Source: UBA1189 sp964570685 (lineage in GTDB: Bacteria > Bacteroidota > Bacteroidia > Bacteroidales > Bacteroidaceae). Taken from it: 40,897 nucleotides of DNA. The first letter of the stretch is position 1, and each line of letters begins with the position of its first letter. The notes under the pieces were generated by a model, which made no database searches, had not been told where the DNA came from, and saw only the letters and a list, made by a program, of their open reading frames with translations. Of this stretch, positions 18,589 to 27,653 are shown piece by piece. The translations under genes and the position numbers were made by a program. Location of the stretch: assembly GCA_964570685.1 (NCBI GenBank), contig CAZMZC010000028.1, positions 1-40,897 of the forward strand. Direction: 5' to 3'.

Positions 18589-20970
18589 TCATTCGAGGAC
18601 ACCATCAATAAAATGTACACATCCGTCGTTATATACAAAGGGTAAGTAGTAATAGTCAGGGATTACCTCTACCACAGGACGCTCTGTTTCGCCTTCGGGT
18701 GCTATCACCTGAACGCTCAACTTGCCATCCTTATCATATATGTTCATATTGGTTGTAGTAATGGTCGACTTGCCATCCTCCGAGAATATCTCCTCTGACT
18801 GCATAGTGATGAGACCACCTACCTCTTCGGTCTTCTCTCCCCATCCCAGATAGGGGTAGTTAGACATTACCGCTGTAGACAATGGCACAAAATACTGCTT
18901 GATATAGTATTCCAATGCCGCAGCATCAGTAATCTCGCACATATCAAAGAAGGTGGCATCGCCCACTGTAGCTCCATTCGCCACTATGCCTGGCACCTTT
19001 CCTGCAATAATGGCTGCTTCGAGCTTCTCTGTCGTAGGCACAAGCATCAAGCAACTCTCTGCTGCCATAAAGTTGATGGTCTGTGCATTGCGGTCTATAA
19101 GCTTGCCCTTATCCAGCAGCTTTATCCACGCATAGAACTGCGTAGTAGCATCGTGCTGATACTTCCACATGGTGGACACGAAGTTCGGATTGGCCACATT
19201 GTCGTACGTGCCTTCGAAGAATCCGTCCAGCTCATAGCAACGTCCGTTGCTCCATCCGTTCACATCACCACGGTACTCCAAGGGGTGTATAGCGCAGAAT
19301 ACGTTATCCTCAGTCACCGTGTTTTCAGCATGTTTGAGTAGGTCGTTGAACTTGATGCAGTTTGTCACACGTCCGTCCTTCACATACCAATACAATTTGC
19401 GTGTGGGCGACACGTTGGCAATCACCTTCACGCCACTCTCAGGAATCACGCAATCACCATCCATCGGAGATGCCACATGAGCATATACATAGTCGGCCAC
19501 ACCCTTGATTCCGTTAGGCGAGGCAGTCGTCACCAGTGCCTTTTTCGCCTCATCATACGTTATGCCTGCACTCTTTTGCATCTGCTCGTTAGAAGAGAAT
19601 AGTGTGATATAGTTCACTGCATCAGAGCACAGCGAGCTTATCATTCCCGAGCCATTCAGCATCGTCACAAAGTTGCTGAACTTCTTATACTGATAGGCCG
19701 GGCCAGTAACCGAGTAGAACTGGGCTGGAGGAGTTAGGTACTCACAACCATAAAGCACACCATTGAGGCATATCTTACGGTCCTCCTGCGCTACCCTATC
19801 GGTCTCAATCTTAATCACAAAACCCTGCGTATTCTCTATCAGCCCCTTCTCTATCTCCTCCGGGAACACGATTGACGAACCATACAGGCTGTTGAGCAGC
19901 AATGCCTGGATAGATGCATCGGGCACCTCGGCCAAACTGTCATAGTTGGGCACCTCGGGCGTACTCTTCCAATAGTCGTCGAAGAACTCCATGAAGGCAT
20001 CATCCGTAGGAGCAAACACCGTATAGGCACCCCAAGAATTGGAAGCCACATTCAGATAGCTGGTAGTAGGCCACTCGCAAGCCAGATTGGGCATCGGAGA
20101 GTGATAATGCTGATAGAGGTCGGTGCCATTGCCATACTCACGAGTGAGCAGCTCATCCTTGGCATAGTATTCGTAGCGGTCAAACAACTCCAAGAAACGG
20201 GTATACTTGCCAGCATCCTCCAACTCCTTATATATTGTATTGAGAGGCTCCAGCACTTCCGACACACGATATACATAGCCATTGCTTGTAGGTACGGCAT
20301 AGCCATCGGGCTCTACGGCCGCATTGGCCACATTGAAGCCGCCGTCGCCCTGCCATCCACTCTCGGGGAAGAAATATTCGTAGTTCGTCTTGGCATCAAT
20401 CTGCTTGGTCTGGAACATCATGTACGAGAATACCGGCACATAGCGCTCCAGATGATACACGCTCACCAGATTGCCCGCCGTGTCTACCTCCTGCGTGATG
20501 GCATCCTGGCTGTGCGAACGGAACTTGTAGAACAAGCCTGCATTGTTCAGCTTATCCTCTTCCGTCGCTCCATCTCCCTCTATCGGGCGGAAGTTGATCA
20601 GCGCATCCTTATCGAAAGAGTAGTAAAGCAGGTGATTGCCTATCAGCTTCTTCAGCTCGTCTACAGACAGCTCATCGATAGTCTGTCCATCGTAATGCTC
20701 GCTAAGATACTCCTTCATCGCCTCATCATCGGGAGCCATTACAGTCAAGATAGACTTACCTTTTACCATGGGAGCAAACCCAGCCTTATCCACACCCTTC
20801 AAGAATAGCGTATAGTTTCCGCTCGATTGCAACTCCTCATAGATTGACCCGCGGAGCCAACTTGGTTCCTCAAAGTACTCCATCATGTTACTTTCCTGAC
20901 ACGATGCGAACAGCAAAGACAGGCCTAACAGTATCCCGAAGCGTCCCTTCGGCCTCCTAATGTTTTTCAT
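18589..20970 (-). CDS. Four-module fasciclin (FAS1) lipoprotein, first gene of the locus
   Basis: Surface lipoprotein with lipobox LFASC (Cys24). Four FAS1-like modules can be read from repeats of the H1 motif: SILTVMAPDDEAMKEYL (about 73-90) with GNHLLYYSF, AYTVFAPTDDAFMEFF (about 312-328), YITLFSSNEQMQKS (about 455) and LMLVPTTEKLEAA (about 640). Only the second is close to consensus, so the others have diverged. At 793 residues it is much longer than single- or double-FAS1 proteins. It is the promoter-proximal gene, which usually means high expression. FAS1 proteins mediate adhesion or glycan binding in other organisms; here that role is inferred from context. Confidence 0.83.
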   Translation of the reverse strand: MKNIRRPKGRFGILLGLSLLFASCQESNMMEYFEEPSWLRGSIYEELQSSGNYTLFLKGVDKAGFAPMVKGKSILTVMAPDDEAMKEYLSEHYDGQTIDELSVDELKKLIGNHLLYYSFDKDALINFRPIEGDGATEEDKLNNAGLFYKFRSHSQDAITQEVDTAGNLVSVYHLERYVPVFSYMMFQTKQIDAKTNYEYFFPESGWQGDGGFNVANAAVEPDGYAVPTSNGYVYRVSEVLEPLNTIYKELEDAGKYTRFLELFDRYEYYAKDELLTREYGNGTDLYQHYHSPMPNLACEWPTTSYLNVASNSWGAYTVFAPTDDAFMEFFDDYWKSTPEVPNYDSLAEVPDASIQALLLNSLYGSSIVFPEEIEKGLIENTQGFVIKIETDRVAQEDRKICLNGVLYGCEYLTPPAQFYSVTGPAYQYKKFSNFVTMLNGSGMISSLCSDAVNYITLFSSNEQMQKSAGITYDEAKKALVTTASPNGIKGVADYVYAHVASPMDGDCVIPESGVKVIANVSPTRKLYWYVKDGRVTNCIKFNDLLKHAENTVTEDNVFCAIHPLEYRGDVNGWSNGRCYELDGFFEGTYDNVANPNFVSTMWKYQHDATTQFYAWIKLLDKGKLIDRNAQTINFMAAESCLMLVPTTEKLEAAIIAGKVPGIVANGATVGDATFFDMCEITDAAALEYYIKQYFVPLSTAVMSNYPYLGWGEKTEEVGGLITMQSEEIFSEDGKSTITTTNMNIYDKDGKLSVQVIAPEGETERPVVEVIPDYYYLPFVYNDGCVHFIDGVLE

Positions 20971-21054
20971 TCAGTTGCGTTTTTAGTGCTACAATTCTGT
21001 ATCTTCCACGGCATGTGCACAATGGATTCAACGTGAAATATTAGTTCAAGTTTG

Positions 21055-21087
21055 CAAATATAAACAATAAAAATCATATATTAGCAA
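21055..21087 (-). promoter_or_regulatory. Promoter of the pectin utilization operon
   Basis: Minus-strand TATATTTG (21055-21062) fits the TAnnTTTG -7 element, and a TTG (21085-21087) lies 22 bases upstream, slightly wider than typical. The predicted start near 21048 leaves a leader of about 75 bases before the first FAS1 gene. No regulator (hybrid two-component system or ECF sigma/anti-sigma pair) is encoded in the window. Confidence 0.55.
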
Positions 21088-21152
21088 CTACACATCGCAA
21101 AATCGCATATTTTTTGCAACAGAATAGTTCTTCAAAAAACTCGCACGTCAAG

Positions 21153-21203
21153 TATGGTGGGGTCCACCATGCGTCTGAGGGTCTCTGCGAGACGAAACGC
21201 GAG
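21153..21203. repeat. Cluster of short hairpins in the intergenic gap 20971-21420
   Basis: The 450-base gap between the pectin operon and the transglutaminase gene holds the operon promoter, the terminator at 21216-21267, and these palindromes: ATGGTGG/CCACCAT with a 3-base loop (from about 21153) and GTCTC/GAGAC with loop TGC (from about 21181), the latter flanked by GCGTCT and AAACGC. They lie downstream of the terminator, so they are probably not part of either main transcript. They resemble dispersed REP-like elements; identity is unproven. Between 21268 and 21420 nothing else was recognised. Confidence 0.4.
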
Positions 21204-21215
21204 CCAATCTCGTAC

Positions 21216-21267
21216 AAAAAAAACATGGCACCGTGTTAGTAAATCCTGCAATTTGCTAACACGGTGC
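21216..21267 (-). terminator. Rho-independent terminator of the envelope operon
   Basis: Arms at 21228-21244 and 21251-21267 form a 17-bp stem (one A-C mismatch on the minus strand) around a 6-base loop. In the minus-strand transcript it is followed four bases later by eight consecutive U (21216-21223). It lies about 155 bases beyond the transglutaminase gene stop. Confidence 0.8.
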
Positions 21268-21420
21268 TGTAATCGGAAGTATAAACTTTCTCACCCTTGC
21301 GACAAAGTGTCGCCACTTCCCCACTCCACGCTTACTTTCTGAAAAATCCTAATCGCTCATGGCTGCGTTCTTTTCGTTCGCCTTGGAGATTGGGCGAGAA
21401 GATTGCAAGGATTAGAATGC

Positions 21421-22893
21421 CTACCACTCCTCCACCTCGGGGTTCTCGTCCACGTAATCGGGCATACACACACCGATATTTGCTCCGATATACGTGGGAT
21501 CACATATATAATACGTCTTACCTTTATATGTAAATGCTGTATACGACGGAGGCGCTGTAGACAAAGCTACTGCTGTACATTCATGGCCAGGATAACCAAC
21601 CAGCAATACATCAAGCCCAAGTATCTCACGCACCAAGTAAGCATAGAAGATAGAGCGGTCCTCGCAGTCGCAGTAAGGGAAATAGAGTGTCTCATCAAAG
21701 AAGAAGCTCTTCTCCACCCCATCACCAAACTGCTGCCCATCGGTCTTGTATTCAAATGCACTTTGCACGAAATGCAGTAAGGCATTGGCGGCCTCCGCCT
21801 CATTCATGCCCTCCACTTGCGCACCCAGCTGCTTCACCACGCTTCTCCTTACCTCTTCATCGGCAACAGATGCTGCATAGCAATAGATGTCCATCGAAGG
21901 GTATTCCTGTTGCAATGCTATCACATTCTTGTTCACACTACCCTCAGCAGAAAGTCCACCATAAGAAACTGTAAACGAATGATTATCCTTTGGCAGCAGA
22001 TAGGCTGGGTTGATAATCAAGTTCAGGTGTCTACCACATTCTTCGCCGCTTGGTATCAAGCACGAATAGATACGGCTATTAGCGGGCATCGTATTAGGAT
22101 AGACGTAATACTTGGTATCATTTACAGGTATATAAGTATTGGCATACACCTTTTGCTCGAAAGGCAGTAGCAGATATACCCCATTGCCTGCTATGGCCAA
22201 CCTCACATCGTAGCCCATACTCAACATCAGATATTGCATCATCACTCTCGCCGATGCTTCATTCCCTTTGGCCCATTTGCAGCAATACTGTTCTACGGCC
22301 TTGAGTGTACACCAGTCGCCCAGTCGGTAGTTTGCTGCCAACTGCTGTATGCTCTCTACACATGCCTTAGTATCACTCTCGTGAATCTGCTTCCAAAAAG
22401 CCACCACTTCTTGCTGACCTGCAGTGCGCAGTGTCGCCTCCAACTTAGGAGCAGGTACCGCCAATTGCAAACCATAGAGTGAAAAACGAATTTGCGGCGT
22501 GCTTGGTGAAGGCACCTTAGGAGTAGTAGGCACTTTAGGCGTTGTAGGCTGTCTTGGTTCTTGCGGTACCGTAGGCTGTTGGGGTTCCGCAGGCGTTTCT
22601 GGCACCACAACTACAGGTTCCTTAGGTTCTTCTACTACAGGTTCCTCAGGCGGTGTATATACCGGAGCAATCACTGGCTTAGGAGTTGTCACACGGCGTC
22701 GCCCTGCCATAGTTTCGTATTCAGCCCACGCAGCATCAAGAAACTCCACATAACGGTCCATGATTCCCTTTCGAAAATTCTGATAGTCACTCAACATCTG
22801 CTCACGGAACGCCTTGAAGTCGTCCGTCTGCGCTTGCACTTCTTGCAAAGTCAATAATGCCAATAATAAGATACAACTCCGATATCTTCTCAT
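21421..22893 (-). CDS. Secreted transglutaminase-like (papain-fold) protein with proline-rich linker
   Basis: The signal peptide (1-21, ending EVQAQ) is followed by a short helical segment, then a Pro/Thr/Glu-rich linker (about 70-140) built from repeats such as TTPKVP and PEEPVVEEP, which would span periplasm or peptidoglycan. The C-terminal half has the transglutaminase-core triad: Cys408 or Cys410 in PYCDCEDRS, His437 in GYPGHECTAV and Asp465 in YYICDPTY. Bacterial proteins of this fold are usually proteases, amidases or cross-linking enzymes, or binding scaffolds; the triad here looks intact. It is the last gene of the envelope operon, 15 bases after the LPP20-like gene. The substrate is unknown. 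Confidence 0.75.
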   Translation of the reverse strand: MRRYRSCILLLALLTLQEVQAQTDDFKAFREQMLSDYQNFRKGIMDRYVEFLDAAWAEYETMAGRRRVTTPKPVIAPVYTPPEEPVVEEPKEPVVVVPETPAEPQQPTVPQEPRQPTTPKVPTTPKVPSPSTPQIRFSLYGLQLAVPAPKLEATLRTAGQQEVVAFWKQIHESDTKACVESIQQLAANYRLGDWCTLKAVEQYCCKWAKGNEASARVMMQYLMLSMGYDVRLAIAGNGVYLLLPFEQKVYANTYIPVNDTKYYVYPNTMPANSRIYSCLIPSGEECGRHLNLIINPAYLLPKDNHSFTVSYGGLSAEGSVNKNVIALQQEYPSMDIYCYAASVADEEVRRSVVKQLGAQVEGMNEAEAANALLHFVQSAFEYKTDGQQFGDGVEKSFFFDETLYFPYCDCEDRSIFYAYLVREILGLDVLLVGYPGHECTAVALSTAPPSYTAFTYKGKTYYICDPTYIGANIGVCMPDYVDENPEVEEW

Positions 22894-22908
22894 ATATAAT
22901 AAAATGTA

Positions 22909-24840
22909 TTAGAAATGCGACAAGTCAATCAGTCCGAAGTTCGGGTCACGTTCGGGCTGCCATGAGCGCACCTTGATGATTGGTTGCTTCGGGTCGTTAA
23001 GGTCCACCATGAGGAACAGGTAACCCGTGTCGCCATAGTTTGTAGAGTAATAGTCCTGCTTTATCTGTATACCATACACTTCACCGCCTACACCAGCCTT
23101 CACGATGTCATTGTTGGCAAAGCGGATATTGATATACTCGTTGCTGGCAAAGCAACGTTCCAGATTACGCATATACTGTTCCTTACCTTGACGAGTGTAT
23201 TGAACATACTTATTATTAAGGTATTCTCCTCCAGTCTCTCCCATAGCATAGGTCGGTCGGGTCAGCACCTTACCTGTGATAATCACGGCATTGTCATCGA
23301 ATATGCTGCGTATATAGTCGAGTCGCTTCAGGGCATATGCAGTCTTGTAGTTCTCCAGGAACTCGGCCAGTATCTTTCGCGCATACTCGCTCCACGCACT
23401 ATGCTGCAGGATATCGGTCGTGGACTTCTCATCCAGCGCAAAGGCCAGATAGTCTATCTTGCCCTCCTTATTAAAGGTAAAGGTAACACTCTCCACAAAC
23501 TTACGTGTGTTGTTACGGAACGAGAACGACATCACCACACTGCGGCACGTCACCTCATCCGTCCCTACGGCATAGAACGAATAGGCCGGGTCGCCCATGA
23601 TGCGGGCATTACCATAGCTTATCAGTCGGCGATACATATCCCGTCCGTCCTCCGTGAAGCATTCCTCAGCACTGGCATAGTTCTTGCTCCTGATGGCAGC
23701 AATCACCTTTTCTATGTTCTCGCGATAGGGAGTCGATTCTGATTCGGTGAGCATAGTGATAGATTGGCCCCCCTCATTCCCCCCAAGGGGGGATGACACA
23801 GCCGTAGCTTCAGTTGATGCGGATTTGAGTTCCTCACTCACAGCCACATCGGATTGCAAATCCGATGTAACGGTAGAAGACAGCTCGTCAACTGTCCCTC
23901 TGTTCATAGAGGGACGAGCGGAGTGTAACGAAGCGGAGGGAGTTCCAAGCGAAGCGCGGAGGGGAGTAACCATCACATACGCATCCCTGAACACACGCCC
24001 CTTCATCACATTCACCACGGTAGATATTTCCTTGTCAATGTGTGCTTCGCCGCTGTACTCGTATTCGCACTTTATCTTCAGGTTCTCCGTGGTCATGCCT
24101 GGGCGCAGCTCCACAAATCCGCGGCCATCCTTGGCACTATACAGGCTACTCCAGTCCATACCGTCAAAATAGGTGTAGTCCATCGATGTCACGGGCTGTC
24201 CCTTATACAGTACACGTATCTCAGCCACGTGCTCCTCTTCGCTCACCGTCTGCACTTTCACTTCCCCGAATATCTCGTTCATCTGTTCGGGAATCCAGTG
24301 AGTAAGAACATGTCCATTGGCATCTGTCACGCTATTGGCACCCGGTATACTCTGCAGCAGGCAATAGCCCCAGTAGTAGTAGCGCAGGGCATCGTCCACC
24401 TTGCCCTTCTCCACGGCACGTGTGGCACTGGCCACCATATCAAGCACCTTGAGCCGTCGCGACTCGAATATCTTGTCCACCTCGCTGCGTTTCACGTAGC
24501 GGAACACATGTGCATCCGGCTCATTTTCAATAACGATGCGTTGCGTGTTTTGCAAGGTTGCTTGTGAATAGGTGTTCACTACTGAGCGACATGCCGAACG
24601 GGAGTCCACATTCACTTGGTCGGTAATCTCCTCCTCAATGTTCTCAAACTGCGACTCCACCGATACCGAAATCTTCGATATCAGATCCTGCAATGCCGCA
24701 TTGTCGGCAGCCTTCAACGATTCTCCCCATCCTTCACCGGTCAGGTACTCATCGCTCGCCTTGATATCCTCTACGCTTTGGGCACACACTACGCCACTCA
24801 AAGCAAACAAGCAGAGCAGAACACTCTTTATTCTTTTCAT
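22909..24840 (-). CDS. Periplasmic LPP20-like protein with NTF2-like C-terminus and repeat insertion
   Basis: An upstream ATG at 24900 is open, but MKRIKSVLLCLFALSG at 24840 starts a normal signal peptide ending VVCAQ and is preferred. Residues after the signal (ASDEYLTGEGWGESLKAADNAALQDLISKISV ...) match the LPP20/FlgT-N style of alternating Ala-rich helix and strand seen in lipoproteins that process repeated names of the LPP20 family. The central part is beta-rich. A segment of about 67 residues (23763-23970) is low-complexity and encoded by palindromic dispersed repeats (see findings). The C-terminal 280 residues contain one or two NTF2/SnoaL-like alpha+beta modules (YIRSIFDDNAVIITGKVL ... 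YGIQIKQDYYSTNYGDTGY). The function is unknown; it sits between a second LPP20-like gene and a transglutaminase-like gene. Confidence 0.6.
   Translation of the reverse strand: MKRIKSVLLCLFALSGVVCAQSVEDIKASDEYLTGEGWGESLKAADNAALQDLISKISVSVESQFENIEEEITDQVNVDSRSACRSVVNTYSQATLQNTQRIVIENEPDAHVFRYVKRSEVDKIFESRRLKVLDMVASATRAVEKGKVDDALRYYYWGYCLLQSIPGANSVTDANGHVLTHWIPEQMNEIFGEVKVQTVSEEEHVAEIRVLYKGQPVTSMDYTYFDGMDWSSLYSAKDGRGFVELRPGMTTENLKIKCEYEYSGEAHIDKEISTVVNVMKGRVFRDAYVMVTPLRASLGTPSASLHSARPSMNRGTVDELSSTVTSDLQSDVAVSEELKSASTEATAVSSPLGGNEGGQSITMLTESESTPYRENIEKVIAAIRSKNYASAEECFTEDGRDMYRRLISYGNARIMGDPAYSFYAVGTDEVTCRSVVMSFSFRNNTRKFVESVTFTFNKEGKIDYLAFALDEKSTTDILQHSAWSEYARKILAEFLENYKTAYALKRLDYIRSIFDDNAVIITGKVLTRPTYAMGETGGEYLNNKYVQYTRQGKEQYMRNLERCFASNEYINIRFANNDIVKAGVGGEVYGIQIKQDYYSTNYGDTGYLFLMVDLNDPKQPIIKVRSWQPERDPNFGLIDLSHF
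23763..23970 (-). repeat. Palindromic dispersed-repeat block inside a coding sequence
   Basis: Three perfect palindromes lie close together: CCCCCC-AA-GGGGGG (23779-23792), ACATCGGATT-GCA-AATCCGATGT (arms 23846-23855 and 23859-23868) and TCCCTCT-6 bases-AGAGGGA (23895-23914). The GGAG-rich direct repeats GCGGAGGGAGT and GCGGAGGGGAGT follow. The block is open in the frame of the host gene and encodes Ser/Thr/Leu-rich residues unlike the flanking domains. Confidence 0.75.
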
Positions 24841-24900
24841 TCTTACTTTACATTCAAAAAACAGTGTTATCTGTGTTATCAGTTGACAATAATAAAACAA

Positions 24901-25007
24901 TCAACACGATGAAACAGATAAAACAGATGGCACTTGCTACGCTCGTGCCCACCATCTGGGATGATTAGACGCGAGCAACAGCAAGCGCATTCGGTGTTAT
25001 CAAATAT
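24901..25007. other. Short intergenic stretch with a bulged inverted repeat
   Basis: Between the two LPP20-like genes. CAGATGGCAC (from about 24923) pairs imperfectly with GTGCCCACCATCTG (to about 24958), with four extra bases on the right arm. No U-run follows on either side, so it is not a clear terminator and the genes are still likely co-transcribed. Confidence 0.3.
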
Positions 25008-25664
25008 TTACTGCTCTACCTCGAAGCCCTCTTTGATGAACTTCGATACCATCTCAGCATGTTTCTGCGCAGCGGCAGATTCACGCATGGCGTTCTCGAA
25101 GGCACGGATGCGAGCCTCGGTGGCAGCATCCTCATCAATCACGAAGAAAGTCTGCATCTCATAGATAGGCTTTCCACTGGCCTTGTCAGTTCCTGTCTCA
25201 CGGATGATAGAAAAACTTTCCTTCATTTCGCCCTTGATTTCCTTCTCCACGAGTGTTTCGTAGGCAGCATAGAAGTGGTCGAACTCTGCCGACACGTCAT
25301 CCGCATTGTTGGCCATATCGCTCACAATGCGTCCCTTCACATGGCTACCAGCCTCACGAGCATAGTAGTTGCAAGCATTATTCAGTGCCACCTGCTTACC
25401 GATGTTCTTCGATTTGAACGCTGTTGCTACACCTACAATTTCGTGAGCATTCTCGTTTTCATTTAGTTTCTCATAGTGCTTGAGCAAAGCGACATCAAGG
25501 CTACGCGAGGTTCCGTAGATTGCCCACTTCTCTTTCTTAAACTCTTTTTTCTTTTGCTTGTACTCCTTCTTCAGAGCCTTGTTCATTACTCTGCTCTGAG
25601 CATTCACTACTGGGCATGCAAACAGCATACCGATTACCAATAGAATTTGAATCGTCTTTTTCAT
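25008..25664 (-). CDS. Small secreted LPP20-like protein
   Basis: The 218-residue protein has a signal peptide (1-23, ending VVNAQ) and a Lys/Glu-rich helical stretch (KALKKEYKQKKKEFKKEKW). A domain of LPP20 type follows (ATAFKSKNIGKQVALNNACNYYAREAGSHVKGRIVSDMA ... EMQTFFVIDEDAATEARIRAFENAMRESAA). It shares this architecture with the N-terminus of the next gene downstream, suggesting a duplicated or interacting pair. There is no lipobox, so it is soluble periplasmic. The function is unknown; the operon context points to cell-envelope maintenance. Confidence 0.6.
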   Translation of the reverse strand: MKKTIQILLVIGMLFACPVVNAQSRVMNKALKKEYKQKKKEFKKEKWAIYGTSRSLDVALLKHYEKLNENENAHEIVGVATAFKSKNIGKQVALNNACNYYAREAGSHVKGRIVSDMANNADDVSAEFDHFYAAYETLVEKEIKGEMKESFSIIRETGTDKASGKPIYEMQTFFVIDEDAATEARIRAFENAMRESAAAQKHAEMVSKFIKEGFEVEQ

Positions 25665-25735
25665 AACTGTGTTTGTTTTAGAAAGTTATTAATAGTTTAT
25701 TCCATATACAGATATCCCATACAACTTAGCATTTA

Positions 25736-27631
25736 TTAGAATCTCAGCAACAAACCTATATGCAACTTGAACCCTTCAAAGAAAAGGTACTCGGGTGTAG
25801 CATACACTCCAAATCGCGCATTGCCTGTACCTACCTCGAAGCGGGCACCCGCCACTATCCCATACCGCATATTTACAAACTGCAGGATATTATCGTTCAA
25901 CGACATCGGGATGCCCAAAGAGGCTACTTCTTTATCGGAATTCTGGAAGATCTCTCCTGTAATGTATTCCTTACCCATGAAATAGGAGGGGCCATACACC
26001 AATCCCACTTGTGGGGTTATGCGAATATACTTTCCTAATCCCAACGTATAGCCCATCTTAGTAGAAAAGCGCAACAATTGTACGGAATGTTCTTCTGAAG
26101 TGCCATCATTATACTCTACTCCATAGTTGCCCATAACATAATTTTTCGCACCCATACTCAAGGAGAACCCATTATAGGAGACACCCAGCTCTCCACCATA
26201 ACCGATAGGGCTGAAAACGGAACCCTCTATGCCGAGTATCCCACCCCACTCATGCTTTCTGTTTTTCTTGACGGTCGGTTTATTATCACGAACGACATCC
26301 TGCGGTACATTTTTTGGTGGCCTGTTTTCTGTAGTTGCTGCAGCCTTCTTCTTCATCTCCACCGAAACGCTATTTCCTATTGCTTCTTTCACCTCTACCA
26401 TCCTGTTCTCCGTTACATACCCATCTTTCTCCAAAGTTATACGGCGTTGTCCTACCAGTACATCGTTCTTCAGTAGCGGAGTCTCTCCCACCTCCACACC
26501 ATCGATATACACCTTGGCACGCAACGGGGTTGAAGAGATCTCCAGTGATGTGTGAATAGGTGTAGGCGATTTCAGTTGAATGGTTCGTTCGCCAACGGTA
26601 TTGATACTCAGTATCTCTGACACTGTTCTGTGCGAAGCCTTCTTTACCTCTACGGTATAGCTTCCTATTTCGAGTGGGCCTCCCCATTGTCCCTTGCCGC
26701 GCATTTCTCCATCCACCCAAATCTCACTATCCTCATCGGTAGTCAATGTCACGGTGGCGAAGTTGGGAATCATCTCCACCGCTACCTCCGTAGTCTCATT
26801 GTCCCGCACGGTTACCTGCTGCTCGTAGGTCTTGTACATATTCTTTATTATCTTGACCTGGTGCACGCCACTTTTCAAGTCACCAGTGGTAAGGGGCAGC
26901 TGCCCCACCCTCTCGTTGTCAACATATATATACGCACCATTCAGTTCGTTGTTTCCTGTAAACTTTATCCATCCGAAGTTGGGTCTCAGGGTGATGTTTA
27001 CCTCTGCCTTGCCGTTGGCCGTCACGGTCACCTTCCCGGCTTCGGTATGAAAGTTGGCACACGACACACGGTAAGTATACGTACCATACGGAACTCCCTT
27101 AGTGGCATATCCTTCACTATCCACGGTCAGCATCTCATCATTAAGTTCCACAATGGCGTTCGTTGGATTCACCTTAAACACCACAAACTGCTTGTTCACC
27201 GAATGCGTCACCACCGTCTCCACCTTACCTGTAGAAAGCACCATCTCGTAGGTCTTGGCCTTGTCAATAGCAATAGGGAAATAGTAGTCGCGCAACACAC
27301 CCAGTTGTGGATGCTGTATGGTAATCTTCTTAATTCCATGAGGAACATATACCCACACTTCGCCAACTCCTTGCTTGGTTTTGACGATTCCCACCATGCC
27401 ACCATCAAACACAAAGCCCTGCTGAGTCGTCACCACCTTGATGAGTGCAGCAGTCTCACCATTCTGGTCACGCTCCATCGTGCCCGTGGTATTGGCCGTC
27501 AGGTCATTCTCCAGTAGCTTGAATGAGGAGACACTGATGTCTTGGGCTGAAAGTGTAGCACTAACAAGCATCCATAGCATAAGCGCTACCCTACGCATAC
27601 ACCATCTTATCTTTCTATCGTCTTTATACAT
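25736..27631 (-). CDS. PEGA-repeat protein with C-terminal outer-membrane beta-barrel
   Basis: The signal peptide could start at codon 1 or at MRRVALMLWML (codon 12, 27598), and it ends TLSAQ. Four PEGA-type beta repeats follow: about 150-200 (NPTNAIVELNDEML), 222-275 (GAYIYVDNERVGQLPLTTGDL), 290-340 (EIWVDGEMRGKG) and 358-412 (SSTPLRAKVYIDGVEVGETPLL). A Lys/Pro-rich linker (about 425-455) leads to a barrel of alternating amphipathic strands (about 465-631) ending in LLLRF, with the C-terminal Phe of outer-membrane proteins. PEGA domains are found in surface and envelope proteins and are thought to bind partners or polymers. It is the first gene of the four-gene envelope operon. Confidence 0.75.
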   Translation of the reverse strand: MYKDDRKIRWCMRRVALMLWMLVSATLSAQDISVSSFKLLENDLTANTTGTMERDQNGETAALIKVVTTQQGFVFDGGMVGIVKTKQGVGEVWVYVPHGIKKITIQHPQLGVLRDYYFPIAIDKAKTYEMVLSTGKVETVVTHSVNKQFVVFKVNPTNAIVELNDEMLTVDSEGYATKGVPYGTYTYRVSCANFHTEAGKVTVTANGKAEVNITLRPNFGWIKFTGNNELNGAYIYVDNERVGQLPLTTGDLKSGVHQVKIIKNMYKTYEQQVTVRDNETTEVAVEMIPNFATVTLTTDEDSEIWVDGEMRGKGQWGGPLEIGSYTVEVKKASHRTVSEILSINTVGERTIQLKSPTPIHTSLEISSTPLRAKVYIDGVEVGETPLLKNDVLVGQRRITLEKDGYVTENRMVEVKEAIGNSVSVEMKKKAAATTENRPPKNVPQDVVRDNKPTVKKNRKHEWGGILGIEGSVFSPIGYGGELGVSYNGFSLSMGAKNYVMGNYGVEYNDGTSEEHSVQLLRFSTKMGYTLGLGKYIRITPQVGLVYGPSYFMGKEYITGEIFQNSDKEVASLGIPMSLNDNILQFVNMRYGIVAGARFEVGTGNARFGVYATPEYLFFEGFKLHIGLLLRF

Positions 27632-27653
27632 ATTGTATCTTTTTCATTTTTCG

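Noticed and set aside
22490..22690. Repeat-rich stretch considered as a possible CRISPR or tandem-repeat locus
   Set aside because: It encodes the proline-rich linker of the transglutaminase-like protein; units are short and degenerate with no spacers.
24841..24900. N-terminal extension of the LPP20/NTF2-like protein from the ATG at 24900
   Set aside because: It would add 20 residues in front of a good signal peptide that starts at 24840.
26630..27517. 295-codon plus-strand open frame
   Set aside because: Antisense shadow of the PEGA-repeat gene; His/Leu/Val-rich composition without domain features.
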